Below are positions 31,318 to 39,200 of a stretch of DNA of 44,575 bases, piece after piece. The position numbers and the translations under genes were made by a program. Source of the DNA: Clostridium sp. (lineage in GTDB: Bacteria; Bacillota; Clostridia; Lachnospirales; Lachnospiraceae); NCBI GenBank assembly GCA_023663815.1, contig JAMPGS010000007.1, positions 1 through 44,575 on the forward strand, given 5' to 3'. The number at the start of each line of letters is the position of its first letter. Within the stretch, counting starts at the first letter, position 1. Below the pieces are notes generated by a model, which saw only the letters and a program-made list of their open reading frames with translations, was not told the origin of the DNA and did not search any database.

Positions 31318-33867
31318 TTACGCCAGCTTCAAAATCATTCCCAGCACGCGTTTTACGGACAGTTGAAGCTCCGCTCTGCTGAGCGCATAGGGATGGGATT
31401 CATCGGTCAAAGCTTTCATAATATCGGCCTTGTCGGAGGGAATACCCGGCATTGTGATATCGTTTCCGGCTTTCACGTTTCCGGCACAGGAAGCGCAAGG
31501 CCATTTCTCGCCTTTAGCGCCCATACCGCCTGTTACCAGCCAGTCGGTCATAACAACGCCTGCAAATCCCCACTCGTCGCGCAGGGTTGCGGTTTGGATA
31601 TCCTTTGTGGAGCAGGCATGTTCGCCGTTAATCAGGTTATAGGAGGTCATGATAAAGTGCGGCTGAGACTTTTTCACACAGATTTCAAAGCCTTTCAGAT
31701 AAATCTCGCGCAACGCTCTCTCGCCCACGTTGCTGTTTGAGAAATAGCGGTTAGTCTCCTGATTGTTGCAGGCATAATGCTTGATGGTGGTCGCGCATCC
31801 CTCATGAATCTGAACGCCGTCCGTAATATCCGCTGCAATGCAGCCGGAAAGGTGAGGATCCTCGGAATAATATTCAAAATTACGCCCGCAAAGAGGGGAA
31901 CGGTAAATATTCATAGCAGGGGCAAGCCACAGGTGGGTTCCAAACATTTCCATCTCTTCGCCTACCAAATCGCCGCATTTTTTCACCAGCTCATCGTTCC
32001 ATGACTGGGCAAGGCCGGTTCCAATGGGAATTGCCACGCAGTACTGATAATTTGTAGGCGCGGCCTTTTCTTCCTCGCTGGGTTCCGGAGCGGCCGCCGA
32101 CATTGCTTTTATTTCCTCCGGCGTCAGCATTGCCATAAAATCTCCGCCCATATTGGAGGAAGTTGCCTTTGCTGCTCCTCCTACCTGCTTGTAAGTGGGA
32201 GCCAAACGAAGGCCTGCAGGACCGTCCGCCATTACCAAAACCGGTACTCCTAATTCCTTCAGCCGCTGCGTTGTTTCACCCGCTGCGCCGGCCACTGTAG
32301 AAGAGGCATTTCCAATAACTTCCATCAAATCGTCGGCGTCCTTATATTCACCAACGCACAAATACGCCAGCTGCTCATCGCTAAGACCCGCCACAAACTC
32401 GTCCAGCGTTTTCACGCCGCTTACAACTTCATCCCATTTAACGGAAGGACCTGCCGGAATCTCTTCGGGAACTTCCTGATAAACGGTTTCCTTTACCGCC
32501 AAGTCAGCCGCTTTGATATCTATCACCTTTGCACCGGCTTTTTCTTCCTCCTCGCCGTCATAGGTAATTGGGCTTCCTTCCGGTTTGTAATCTTCAAAAC
32601 CGCTGTCGCCGCAGATATTTTTATCCTTTTCAACCGCCTTTAACCCATCCAGACGGACAGCCCCCGCAATATGGGTATTTCTGGAATGATTTCCCACGCG
32701 TATAAAGTAAGTTCCGGCCTCCATCACATAGGACGCGCACTCGGTACAGTAAGAAGCCATGGATTCCGTATCAAATGTTACCGTTACTTCCTGACTTTCT
32801 CCCGGCGCAAGCTCTTTTGTCTTTGCATAACCCGCCAGCTCCTGATAAGGCTTGTCAAGCTTTCCGGCGGGCGCGGAATAATAAACCTGAACGATTTCTT
32901 TTCCGGCAGCGGAACCCGTATTGGTAACCAACGCATTGACGGATATCTTGGAAGCGTCCGCCGTTACTCCTTTAGGCTCTACGGTAAACGTGGTGTAGCC
33001 CAAGCCATAGCCGAAAGGATAGGTCGGCGTATAGCCGATGGTGTCAAAATAGCGGTAGCCTACATAAATTCCTTCCTTATAATATGTATCGTTGGGGTCG
33101 CCAAAGCCTTCCGTGGAAGCGTAATCTTTAATCGGAGCCCATGTCATGGTCAGCTTTCCTGACGGGTACGCTTTGCCAAGAAGCACGTCCGCCAAAGCGT
33201 CTCCTGTAGCGGAACCAAGCTGTCCCAAAAGCAAAATGTTCTCAACTGCTTCCACCGGTTTTAAGTCAATCATGCCGCCCACGTTCAGCACAAGCACAAA
33301 TTTCTCATATTTTTCATTTAATGCAAGGATATCCCTAATTTCCGTTTCCGTCAGGTTAATATCCCCCGCTACCGGCGCGCGGTCAGCGCCTTCTCCCGAA
33401 ATACGGGCAAGCACGTAAACAGCCGTGTCGCCTTCGCCGTCCAAGGGAAGCTCATACTCCGGCTCGGCGGGCGTTCTTCCCATTGCGTAGAGCATCATTT
33501 TGCTGCCTGTCAAACCTGCCGCTTCCGCTTCTTTGCGAAGCGCCCCATAAAATACCGCCTTATTGTCCGCTACCTTCTTATCGTAGCCGTCCAGCCAGCT
33601 TTTCGTTGTAATCTCAAATCCGGCATTCTCCAGCCCTTCTTCCACGGTCACAAAATGACGCACGTTCACGTCTCCCGATCCGGTGCCGCCCTTGATGGTT
33701 TTTCTTGCACCGCTCCCGTACAGCGCCAGCTTTCCCGCTCCTTTTAGGGGAAGCGTGCCGTCGTTTTTCAGAAGCACCATGCACTCCGGCGCCACCTTGC
33801 GCACAACCGCAATGTGCTCCGTCTCAAAAGCCTGCACTTCCGGCGCTTCGATTCTGATTTTGTTCAT
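31318..33867 (-). CDS. Family 3 glycoside hydrolase (beta-glucosidase, domain-swapped)
   Basis: Predicted beta-glucosidase or related exo-glycosidase in the cytosol (no signal peptide). The usual domain order is reversed: residues about 10-300 are the C-terminal (alpha/beta)6 sandwich domain (GGTGSGDVNVRHFVTVEEGL), then a fibronectin III-like domain (about 310-400, with YPFGYGLGYTTF before it), and the TIM-barrel domain comes last with the nucleophile Asp775 in VVMTDW. This permuted arrangement is known from Ruminococcus albus and Butyrivibrio beta-glucosidases. Length 849. AAAGGAGGG precedes the ATG; the -10 box is the last TATAAT of the repeat element upstream. Confidence 0.93.
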   Translation of the reverse strand: MNKIRIEAPEVQAFETEHIAVVRKVAPECMVLLKNDGTLPLKGAGKLALYGSGARKTIKGGTGSGDVNVRHFVTVEEGLENAGFEITTKSWLDGYDKKVADNKAVFYGALRKEAEAAGLTGSKMMLYAMGRTPAEPEYELPLDGEGDTAVYVLARISGEGADRAPVAGDINLTETEIRDILALNEKYEKFVLVLNVGGMIDLKPVEAVENILLLGQLGSATGDALADVLLGKAYPSGKLTMTWAPIKDYASTEGFGDPNDTYYKEGIYVGYRYFDTIGYTPTYPFGYGLGYTTFTVEPKGVTADASKISVNALVTNTGSAAGKEIVQVYYSAPAGKLDKPYQELAGYAKTKELAPGESQEVTVTFDTESMASYCTECASYVMEAGTYFIRVGNHSRNTHIAGAVRLDGLKAVEKDKNICGDSGFEDYKPEGSPITYDGEEEEKAGAKVIDIKAADLAVKETVYQEVPEEIPAGPSVKWDEVVSGVKTLDEFVAGLSDEQLAYLCVGEYKDADDLMEVIGNASSTVAGAAGETTQRLKELGVPVLVMADGPAGLRLAPTYKQVGGAAKATSSNMGGDFMAMLTPEEIKAMSAAAPEPSEEEKAAPTNYQYCVAIPIGTGLAQSWNDELVKKCGDLVGEEMEMFGTHLWLAPAMNIYRSPLCGRNFEYYSEDPHLSGCIAADITDGVQIHEGCATTIKHYACNNQETNRYFSNSNVGERALREIYLKGFEICVKKSQPHFIMTSYNLINGEHACSTKDIQTATLRDEWGFAGVVMTDWLVTGGMGAKGEKWPCASCAGNVKAGNDITMPGIPSDKADIMKALTDESHPYALSRAELQLSVKRVLGMILKLA

Positions 33868-33906
33868 TAGATAACCCTCCTTTTTGTTTGATGTTCGCTA
33901 TTTTTT

Positions 33907-33977
33907 ATTATAGCATATGTCACCAATTTTCGGTAGAAAATTGATGACCTGCTTGCGCATCAGCATAATTTATTATA
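33907..33977 (-). repeat. TATAAT-bounded hairpin module A, copy 2
   Basis: Read on the minus strand from TATAAT (33977-33972) through GCTGATGCGCAAGCAGGTC to an extended TATAAT (33912-33907). The hairpin arms GTCATCAATTTTC and GAAAATTGGTGAC (33948-33919) pair over 13 bp with one G-T. The sequence of the arms differs from copy 1 while the flanking GCGCAAGCAGGTC and GACATATG are the same. The last TATAAT lies about 40 bases before the GH3 start and is its likely -10. Confidence 0.75.
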
Positions 33978-34130
33978 CTTTATCCGCAGTGCTTGCTCGA
34001 AAAACCTGCGGTTTTCCTCGCTCGCGGGCTTCGCTCTATACATCCATCGGCATATGCGCTTTGGCGTACAAGCACGCCTCGCGTCTATACCGCTGTCTGT
34101 GCACTGCTCATTGCCAATATGTACATTATA
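33972..34130 (-). repeat. TATAAT-bounded hairpin module B, copy 2
   Basis: Read on the minus strand from TATAATGT (34130-34125) to TATAATA (33977-33972). The outer stem GCAGTGC/GCACTGC, the block GCGAAGCCCGCGAGC and the ACCGCAGGTTTTTCGAGC segment match copy 1; the inner hairpin (GGTATA...TATGCC enclosing GGCGT/ACGCC) has a different sequence. Length 159 versus 155 in copy 1. No gene is in this stretch. Confidence 0.75.
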
Positions 34131-34157
34131 CCATATATAGTAGTCTTTCGCTAGAAT

Positions 34158-34931
34158 TCATTTATGCTCTTTCAATATTTCTTCATAGCGCTTTAATTGA
34201 AATTGCAACACTTTTAAAGCCCGTGTTTCCGGTTCTTTATCCAACAGGCTGTAAAGTTTATCGTAATTAATTTTTAAGCCGTACCCCAGCTCCCATGCCT
34301 GCCTTTCCAAATTCACCGAAAAAGGCTGTCCAATTATTTTTTCTATATGGCTTTCTATTGGCTCGTCAAAAGGAAATTCGCCTATATTGCTGAGCAGCGC
34401 GTTTCCGTTGTCAAATATCGGTGCATTTCGATACTTTTCACTCGCCACATCGGCAATAATCCCTATATTGTTAAAATGCCTGTCCGAATTAAGTATAAGC
34501 ATATCAAATGTAAGTATTTTCCCCAATTGCTCCCTTATATCAAGGCCGGTCTTTTCCTTTACGTAGTCAACTGTATAGTTGATTCTTCCGCCCACTGCAT
34601 CTATCAGCCGCATCCGTTCCGATAACTGCCCGCCTGTATAAGTATCGTACAAACGCTGCAAACTGATATACGCCTCTCCCGATTTTAAAAAATTTGCGCT
34701 GCGGCAGCCTGACCTTCCATTTATTTTACATTTTTCATATGCCGCATATTCTTCTACATTAGAACACGCAAGGACTAGCGAAGACAAATACTCCGCTATT
34801 CCTTCATAGCCAACTCTGTCCTGTTTATACCAATAACCGTCCTCGTAATATTTTCTTTGGGTGCCGATACTACTCCCGGCTACCATCACCATGGCTTCAG
34901 GCGATAAAATATAATCGTTTATTTTCTCCAT
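34158..34931 (-). CDS. HipA-like Ser/Thr kinase
   Basis: A compact 257-residue kinase of the HipA C-terminal fold. The catalytic loop is NSDRHFNNIG (Asp150, Asn154) and the Mg-binding motif FDNGNALL (Asp174). The glycine-rich GSSIGTQRKYY near 19-29 would be the P-loop-like segment. It lacks the N-subdomain of full HipA (about 440 residues). The ATG at 34931 has GGGAGG seven bases upstream; a longer in-frame start lacks a site. It overlaps the preceding small gene by 13 bp, so the two act together, reminiscent of split HipT/HipS systems. No HipB-like gene is next to it. The target is unknown. Confidence 0.83.
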   Translation of the reverse strand: MEKINDYILSPEAMVMVAGSSIGTQRKYYEDGYWYKQDRVGYEGIAEYLSSLVLACSNVEEYAAYEKCKINGRSGCRSANFLKSGEAYISLQRLYDTYTGGQLSERMRLIDAVGGRINYTVDYVKEKTGLDIREQLGKILTFDMLILNSDRHFNNIGIIADVASEKYRNAPIFDNGNALLSNIGEFPFDEPIESHIEKIIGQPFSVNLERQAWELGYGLKINYDKLYSLLDKEPETRALKVLQFQLKRYEEILKEHK

Positions 34932-35260
34932 CTGACATCCTCCCAGCATATTGTTTCGCCCTCAAATTTAATCCATAGCTGATCCTCCCACGTAACGCCA
35001 TGGGTTATTTTATTCCATTCCCATGGATTATTGGAGGATAAATTTGCCTGCCGCAAAATTTCATCAATATCTTCCCTGCCATCTTCATAACATCTGCTTT
35101 TTAAAAAAGAATATACGCGGAATAAAGATAGATTGTTTCCACCAAAAGGCTGAATAATAGAATCCGGAACCAATTTTTCAATTTTTACCTGCTTGTGATT
35201 ATCTGATACAGACACTTTCGCCACAGGGTTATCTTCATGCATTACCGTAAAATTATACAT
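34919..35260 (-). CDS. Small partner of HipA-like kinase
   Basis: 113 residues without a recognised domain name. The N-terminal 35 residues (MYNFTVMHEDNPVAKVSV...) look like a beta-rich segment, followed by SIIQPFGGNNLSLFRVYSFLKSRC and a C-terminal ITHGVTWEDQLWIKFEGE. Such proteins are found directly upstream of HipA-like kinases in clostridia, as far as I recall, and the position equals that of the HipA N-subdomain; it may be the separated regulatory part or the antitoxin. Overlap with the kinase implies coupled translation. An extended -10 (TGG TATAAA) is at 35321-35316. Confidence 0.72.
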   Translation of the reverse strand: MYNFTVMHEDNPVAKVSVSDNHKQVKIEKLVPDSIIQPFGGNNLSLFRVYSFLKSRCYEDGREDIDEILRQANLSSNNPWEWNKITHGVTWEDQLWIKFEGETICWEDVRWRK

Positions 35261-35308
35261 ACATTTTCATTCCTTCCCGCCCGGAATCCACTTCATAGAA
35301 CATATCAT

Positions 35309-35470
35309 TTATATTTTTATACCATCAACGCCATCAGACGAAACACCAGTTTCATCGCAATCAGATGAAATGCCTGTTCCTTTTACAATCAAACAAACCG
35401 TCTGCGCACTATAATCGGCCAATTCGCCTGCTTCGCCACAATCAGCCAAGCCTCCAGTGGCCTGCCTCTG
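35309..35470 (-). repeat. Degenerate 27-bp array in frame beyond the GNAT stop codon
   Basis: Five units of about 27 bp follow the TAG of the GNAT gene (similar blocks start at 35331, 35358, 35387, 35413 and 35440). GCCATCAGACGAAACACC and GCAATCAGATGAAATGCC agree at 14 of 18 bases with an offset of 27. The frame of the GNAT gene stays open through the array for 53 codons to a TAA at 35309 and encodes nine-residue repeats such as ISSDCDETG/VSSDGVDG and GLADCGEAG. The promoter of the next operon lies inside the array end. Confidence 0.6.
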
Positions 35471-36964
35471 CTATTTATTGCTATCCGGCTCTCCTCCCAC
35501 GAGAATCACGGAATGGCTGTGAATATAAAATTCCTCCTGACAAGCGCGGTATCCTTTTTCCATGGGCTCAAACTGCTCTTCAAATTTCTCTGCATCCTCC
35601 CGCTCAATTTCATAGGCGGGGCTTTCATGGTAAACCCATTTTCTCCCGTCCAGCGTCCCGGCAACCAATTCCTTCACAAGCATGGCCGCGGGAAAAGTCC
35701 CCTGCCCGCTGCGCACATTATATTTTGCGCAGCTCTTAAAACCTCTTGACACATAATTGTCGGGATTTCCATATATAACAATCGCCTTGTAACCCATTGC
35801 GGCCGCTTTTTGAAAGCTGCGCTCAAGCAGCTTTTTCCCAATCCCCTGCCTTTGATATTCCGGTTCGACGCTGATAGGCCCAAAGGTCAAAACCGGAAAT
35901 TCTTCTCCCTTTTCGTCCACCAGCTTTGACTTGGTGTACATAACGTTCCCCACAACTTTCCCGCCGGGCGTTACCGCCACAAAGTCAAGCTCAGGTATAA
36001 AATCCTCATGGTGCCGTAAAACATGCGCCAGATAATGCTCGTCGCAGCCAGGCCCGTTGATATTCCAAAAAGCCTTCCTTGTCAGCTCCTCCACGGCACG
36101 GTAATCCGCTTCCGTTTCGCCGCGCACTTTTATATTCTGTTCTGTGCTGCTTTCATTTTCCGCTCTTATACTACTTTTATGCCACTGTCCTGCGCCGCTC
36201 TTGCTCTTCGGTTTTGTGCTACCTTGATTCCTCCGTTCTGCGTTGCTTTCATTTTCCGGTTTTATACCACCTTCATGCCTCTGTCCTGCGCTACTTTCAC
36301 TCTCCGTCCTTATACCGCTTCGACACTCCTTCTCTATGCTGCTTTTATATTCCTGCTTCGCATCCTTCCAAGGCTCCTGCTTTGCAATTTTTCGTTGCGT
36401 CTGTTTTGCATCTCTTTGATACTCCTCCTTTAAAATAGAATACCACACCTCATCACATATGCCCTGATTGTTTACCCCTCTGCCTCGCCATATGCCCTCA
36501 TAGGTCATGCCGCTTTTTCTCATAACTTTTCCAGAATTGGGATTCCGTAAGTCGTGGCAGGCGCTTACACAGTTCATTTCCACTTCTTCAAAAAAGAATT
36601 TTATCACCGCCTGCAGCGCCTCTGCGGTGATACCCTGTCCCCACCAATTACGGCCAATACAATAACCCATGGCGGCGGACTGCGTTTTTTCGTCCACGCT
36701 CACAGCGCTGATACTGCCGATTGGCTCATGATTTTCCTTCCATTCAATTGCCCACTGATAATTTTTTGCTTCCGAATATTCGCTTACCCAGCTTTCTATC
36801 ACTTGACGCGTAACCTCCGCGCTCTCATGGGTCGGACACGTTAAAAATCGCGTCACTTCCGAATCGGACGCCCAATTGCAAAACACTGCCTCCGCATCCT
36901 CCGTCCGAAAAGGCCTTAAAATCAAACGCTCCGTTTCTATCCGTCTAGTTCCCCTGTGGTTCAT
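35471..36964 (-). CDS. Double GNAT acetyltransferase fusion with repetitive linker
   Basis: Two acetyltransferase domains in one chain. Residues 8-180 are a RimJ/RimL-type GNAT (TERLILRPFRTEDAEAV, GYCIGRNWWGQGITAEAL, NPNSGKVMRKSGM). Residues 278-about 410 are a second GNAT with the acetyl-CoA site QRQGIGKKLL (371-380) and NPDNYVSRGF. Between them is a hydrophilic linker (183-277) built of about four 16-residue repeats. The substrates are unknown; RimJ-like domains act on protein N-termini or small molecules. A single-domain pair fused in one gene is unusual; either part may act alone. The gene ends with TAG and the frame continues into another repeat. Length 497. Confidence 0.85.
   Translation of the reverse strand: MNHRGTRRIETERLILRPFRTEDAEAVFCNWASDSEVTRFLTCPTHESAEVTRQVIESWVSEYSEAKNYQWAIEWKENHEPIGSISAVSVDEKTQSAAMGYCIGRNWWGQGITAEALQAVIKFFFEEVEMNCVSACHDLRNPNSGKVMRKSGMTYEGIWRGRGVNNQGICDEVWYSILKEEYQRDAKQTQRKIAKQEPWKDAKQEYKSSIEKECRSGIRTESESSAGQRHEGGIKPENESNAERRNQGSTKPKSKSGAGQWHKSSIRAENESSTEQNIKVRGETEADYRAVEELTRKAFWNINGPGCDEHYLAHVLRHHEDFIPELDFVAVTPGGKVVGNVMYTKSKLVDEKGEEFPVLTFGPISVEPEYQRQGIGKKLLERSFQKAAAMGYKAIVIYGNPDNYVSRGFKSCAKYNVRSGQGTFPAAMLVKELVAGTLDGRKWVYHESPAYEIEREDAEKFEEQFEPMEKGYRACQEEFYIHSHSVILVGGEPDSNK
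36137..36319 (-). repeat. 48-bp coding minisatellite in the GNAT linker
   Basis: Residues 216-276 consist of 3.8 units of 16 residues (SGIRTESESSAGQRHE, GGIKPENESNAERRNQ, GSTKPKSKSGAGQWHK, SSIRAENESSTEQ). The DNA unit is 48 bp and divergent, so the repeat is old rather than recent. The units are rich in Ser, Glu and Lys/Arg and are expected to be disordered. Confidence 0.8.
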
Positions 36965-37120
36965 AGCTTCCTCTTTTCTTCATAAACTATTTTACATTTC
37001 TTCCTTTTTCTTCTATTATAATAGTAGAATCATTTCCAGTACAGACTTTACTGGATAAAAATTTTCACAAGAAAGAAAAGAATTTGTGTCCGCGCTGCAA
37101 TCACAAACTCTTCAAGTATT

Positions 37121-37274
37121 TATGCTTGTGCATCTATGCTTATGCATTTATGCTTGTATATTCATGCTTATGCGTACGTACTTGTGTATTCATGCTTGTG
37201 CATACGTACTTGTTCATTTATGCTTGTACATACCTGCTCATACATTTATACTTATATATTTACGCTTATATTCA
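37121..37274 (+). repeat. Eleven-copy 14-bp tandem repeat
   Basis: Exactly 11 consecutive 14-base units fit the consensus YATGCTTRTGCATT, from 37121 to 37274, with no indel. A 14-bp unit cannot code in frame, so it is non-coding. It lies between a TATAAT (37017-37022) and the nitroreductase start at 37318, probably inside that gene's leader. Many units contain an ATGCAT-like palindrome. Confidence 0.85.
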
Positions 37275-37317
37275 GCAAAGCTAAACCATAAAAAGCAGCG
37301 CAGAAACGAGGGAAACT

Positions 37318-37848
37318 ATGAATCAAGTAATTGAAACAATCAAAGAACGCAGCTCTACAAGGGGCTACACGGAAGAAGCCTTAACGGAGGCGGAATTAAA
37401 CGCCTTGCTTCAGGCCGGGCTTCAAGCGCCCACGGCGGCAAACAAGCAGGAAATTCATTTTACCGTGCTAAAAGGCGGCAATCCAATTTTAGACGAATTG
37501 GAGGAGGAGAAAAACCGCCTGCACAATATCTCCTCTCCCGCCCACAATTTTTATTATGAAGCTCCCACCGTGGTTATCATCAGCGCGGACAAAGACTATC
37601 GATGGAGCACACTTGACGCCGGTATCGCAGTGGAAAATATGGCTCTTGCGGCGGAAAGCCTTGGATTGGGGAATTTGATTATCGGCTGCATTTATGATGC
37701 TTTAAGAGGCGACAAAGAAGAATATTTTTCAAAAGCATTAAAGCTTCCTGAAAATTATGAGTACCAGATTGCCATTGCCTTCGGACACAAATCGGTCACA
37801 AAAAAGCCGCACACCTATGATGCGGAGAAGCAAATTACTTGGCTTTAA
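37318..37848 (+). CDS. Nitroreductase-family flavoprotein
   Basis: FMN-dependent oxidoreductase of the nitroreductase fold: RSSTRGYTEEALTEAEL and QAGLQAPTAANKQEIHF near the N-terminus bind FMN phosphate and isoalloxazine, and LDAGIAVENMALAAESLGLGN and IAFGHKS follow as in the family. Length 176 is typical of the short NfsA/FRP-like enzymes. The natural substrate is unknown. GAGGGAAA precedes the ATG. Its leader holds the 14-bp array, and its 3' end is duplicated just after the stop. Confidence 0.9.
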   Translation: MNQVIETIKERSSTRGYTEEALTEAELNALLQAGLQAPTAANKQEIHFTVLKGGNPILDELEEEKNRLHNISSPAHNFYYEAPTVVIISADKDYRWSTLDAGIAVENMALAAESLGLGNLIIGCIYDALRGDKEEYFSKALKLPENYEYQIAIAFGHKSVTKKPHTYDAEKQITWL

Positions 37849-37886
37849 AATTTTATGATGCAAAAAAGCAGATTACTTGGCTTTAA
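37816..37886 (+). repeat. Tandem duplication of the nitroreductase 3' end
   Basis: The last 33 bases of the gene (37816-37848) recur at 37854-37886 with four changes, offset 38 bp. The second copy encodes YDAKKQITWL before TAA, against YDAEKQITWL in the gene. It lies after the stop and out of phase with it. Confidence 0.85.
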
Positions 37887-37983
37887 AACCATTTGTCTGC
37901 GGCGGGCAGGAAAGAAATTTTTCTTTTCCTGCAACGGGCATAAAGCTTGCATCGCGACAGTCGTCAAGGTTATACAAGCATAA

Positions 37984-38010
37984 CTTTGGCTCGTTGCTCG
38001 CGGGAATAAA
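37984..38010 (+). repeat. Dispersed intergenic repeat, copy 2
   Basis: Opposite-strand copy of the element at 101-130: 21 of 23 bases agree in GGCTCGTTG...GCGGGAATAAA. The region 37887-38116 around it holds no gene that I can support. Confidence 0.45.
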
Positions 38011-38116
38011 TTCTACTGTGCTTCTTCATGCAATCAAACAAAAACAATTTTTCGCTCTGCATCTGCGCAAGGCGCGCGTTGTGTCAGCGGCAAATTTTTT
38101 TCGCATCCCTGTGTAT

Positions 38117-38160
38117 AAAACCTCTCCTGCAAACCGCGCGCAGGAGAGGTTTTTCTTTTT
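38117..38160. terminator. Bidirectional terminator
   Basis: AAAACCTCTCCTGC (38117-38130) and GCAGGAGAGGTTTT (38140-38153) form a perfect 14-bp stem, followed by TTTTCTTTTT. It lies between the plus-strand nitroreductase and the convergent gene that ends at 38169. Confidence 0.92.
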
Positions 38161-38168
38161 ACCTAATC

Positions 38169-38729
38169 TTATTTTCCATTCAAAAAATCCAAATATACCT
38201 GCATACTATATCGATAATAGTCGGCCGTCTTGCTCTGCCGCAACAGCTCCATATCCCTTATCTGCTGCCGGAACATATCAAAAAAATCTCTTCTGTCGTT
38301 TAACCGCATGGTTCCCGTCTCCATGGGAAGGGAGCTAAGCCCGCCGTTTTTATCAACTCCCGTGTAGGCCTCTAGGGCCCGCATCTCCACAATGGTGGCA
38401 TTTTTAGGATTAATTTTATTGATGTGGATTATCTGCTCAAATTCCCTGCCGTTCTCGTCAACCCCTTTTGCAACTACCGTAGGGTCAGCCTCCGTTGAAT
38501 TTTCCGCATATTTGATATAGAAAGATAAACCTGTGCCGTTACCGCCGGAATACAGCATATCGTCGGTTTTCATGTAAACAATGTGAGGCCCCTTTGAAAC
38601 GCCTGCCGCGCTGTCAGCCATGCCGTTAAACTTGTCGGCAAAGCTGCTGCCTGAGGAGGAAGCCGCCGATTTTCCAGTCTGGCGTTGGTTTGTCTGATAG
38701 TTTGCTATTCCGATTCCATTAATACTCAT
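38169..38729 (-). CDS. Uncharacterised 186-residue protein (MSINGIG start)
   Basis: I do not recognise a named family. The protein opens MSINGIGIANYQTNQRQTGK, has a serine-rich stretch (SAASSSGSS) and a compact central part (VYMKTDDMLYSGGNGTGLSFYIKYAEN) with alternating beta and helix, and ends in an alpha-helical tail (FFDMFRQQIRDMELLRQSK). No signal peptide. The ATG at 38729 has AAAGGAG five to eight bases upstream; an earlier start would add 19 residues without a site. Short proteins with this N-terminal pattern are common in Lachnospiraceae but not characterised. It is a single-gene unit flanked by a terminator. Confidence 0.75.
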   Translation of the reverse strand: MSINGIGIANYQTNQRQTGKSAASSSGSSFADKFNGMADSAAGVSKGPHIVYMKTDDMLYSGGNGTGLSFYIKYAENSTEADPTVVAKGVDENGREFEQIIHINKINPKNATIVEMRALEAYTGVDKNGGLSSLPMETGTMRLNDRRDFFDMFRQQIRDMELLRQSKTADYYRYSMQVYLDFLNGK

Positions 38730-39200
38730 TTTGCTCCTTTCATTCCAGTTCCGCAGGCATCTTTTCAGCACACAGAACGCACTCACTATTTTATAGTTCC
38801 GCAGCTATCTCTCAGCACACTTTTCATTTAGAAATTTTATTTAGAAATAATTCATAGCCACTACTTCCCTTTGCTCGCTGCCCTATGCGCCAAACGGTAG
38901 CTGCTGGTTTCTAATTCCATCAATATCTGCTTCTACACTATATTACATCGGCAAATACGCATATTTTTATATTCCTGATGGAATCAAATGAGTATTAATT
39001 GTGATGAATTTCACCTCTCCTAGAGAAGCCTCTTCTATAAAAAACAGCAAAACTCCGCAGCAACCGCCAAAAACCTGCAAGCAACAGGCCAATTATCTGC
39101 AAACAACCGCTTTACTTACTGTTTATAGAAATCAATTGATTGCAAATGTAATCATATTGTGCTATAATAAATATAAAAAATCTTTCGGGAGGACTTTCTT
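38730..39200. other. Intergenic region with relBE-type promoter
   Basis: About 470 bp without a supported gene. Near its right end TTGCAA (39140-39145), a 17-base spacer and TGC-TATAAT (39163-39168) form a strong plus-strand promoter for the antitoxin gene, with GGGAGG before the ATG. The middle contains an imperfect three-fold repeat of TGCAARCAAC-like units (about 39057-39110) and a distant inverted pair ATTCCATCA/TGATGGAAT. Confidence 0.6.

Noticed and set aside
37121..37274. CRISPR-like array
   Set aside because: Units are only 14 bp, directly adjacent without spacers, and no cas genes are present.
37084..37334. Tyr/Leu/Cys-rich frames over the 14-bp array
   Set aside because: Two frames give similar low-complexity text because of the 14-bp periodicity; no start signals and no homology.
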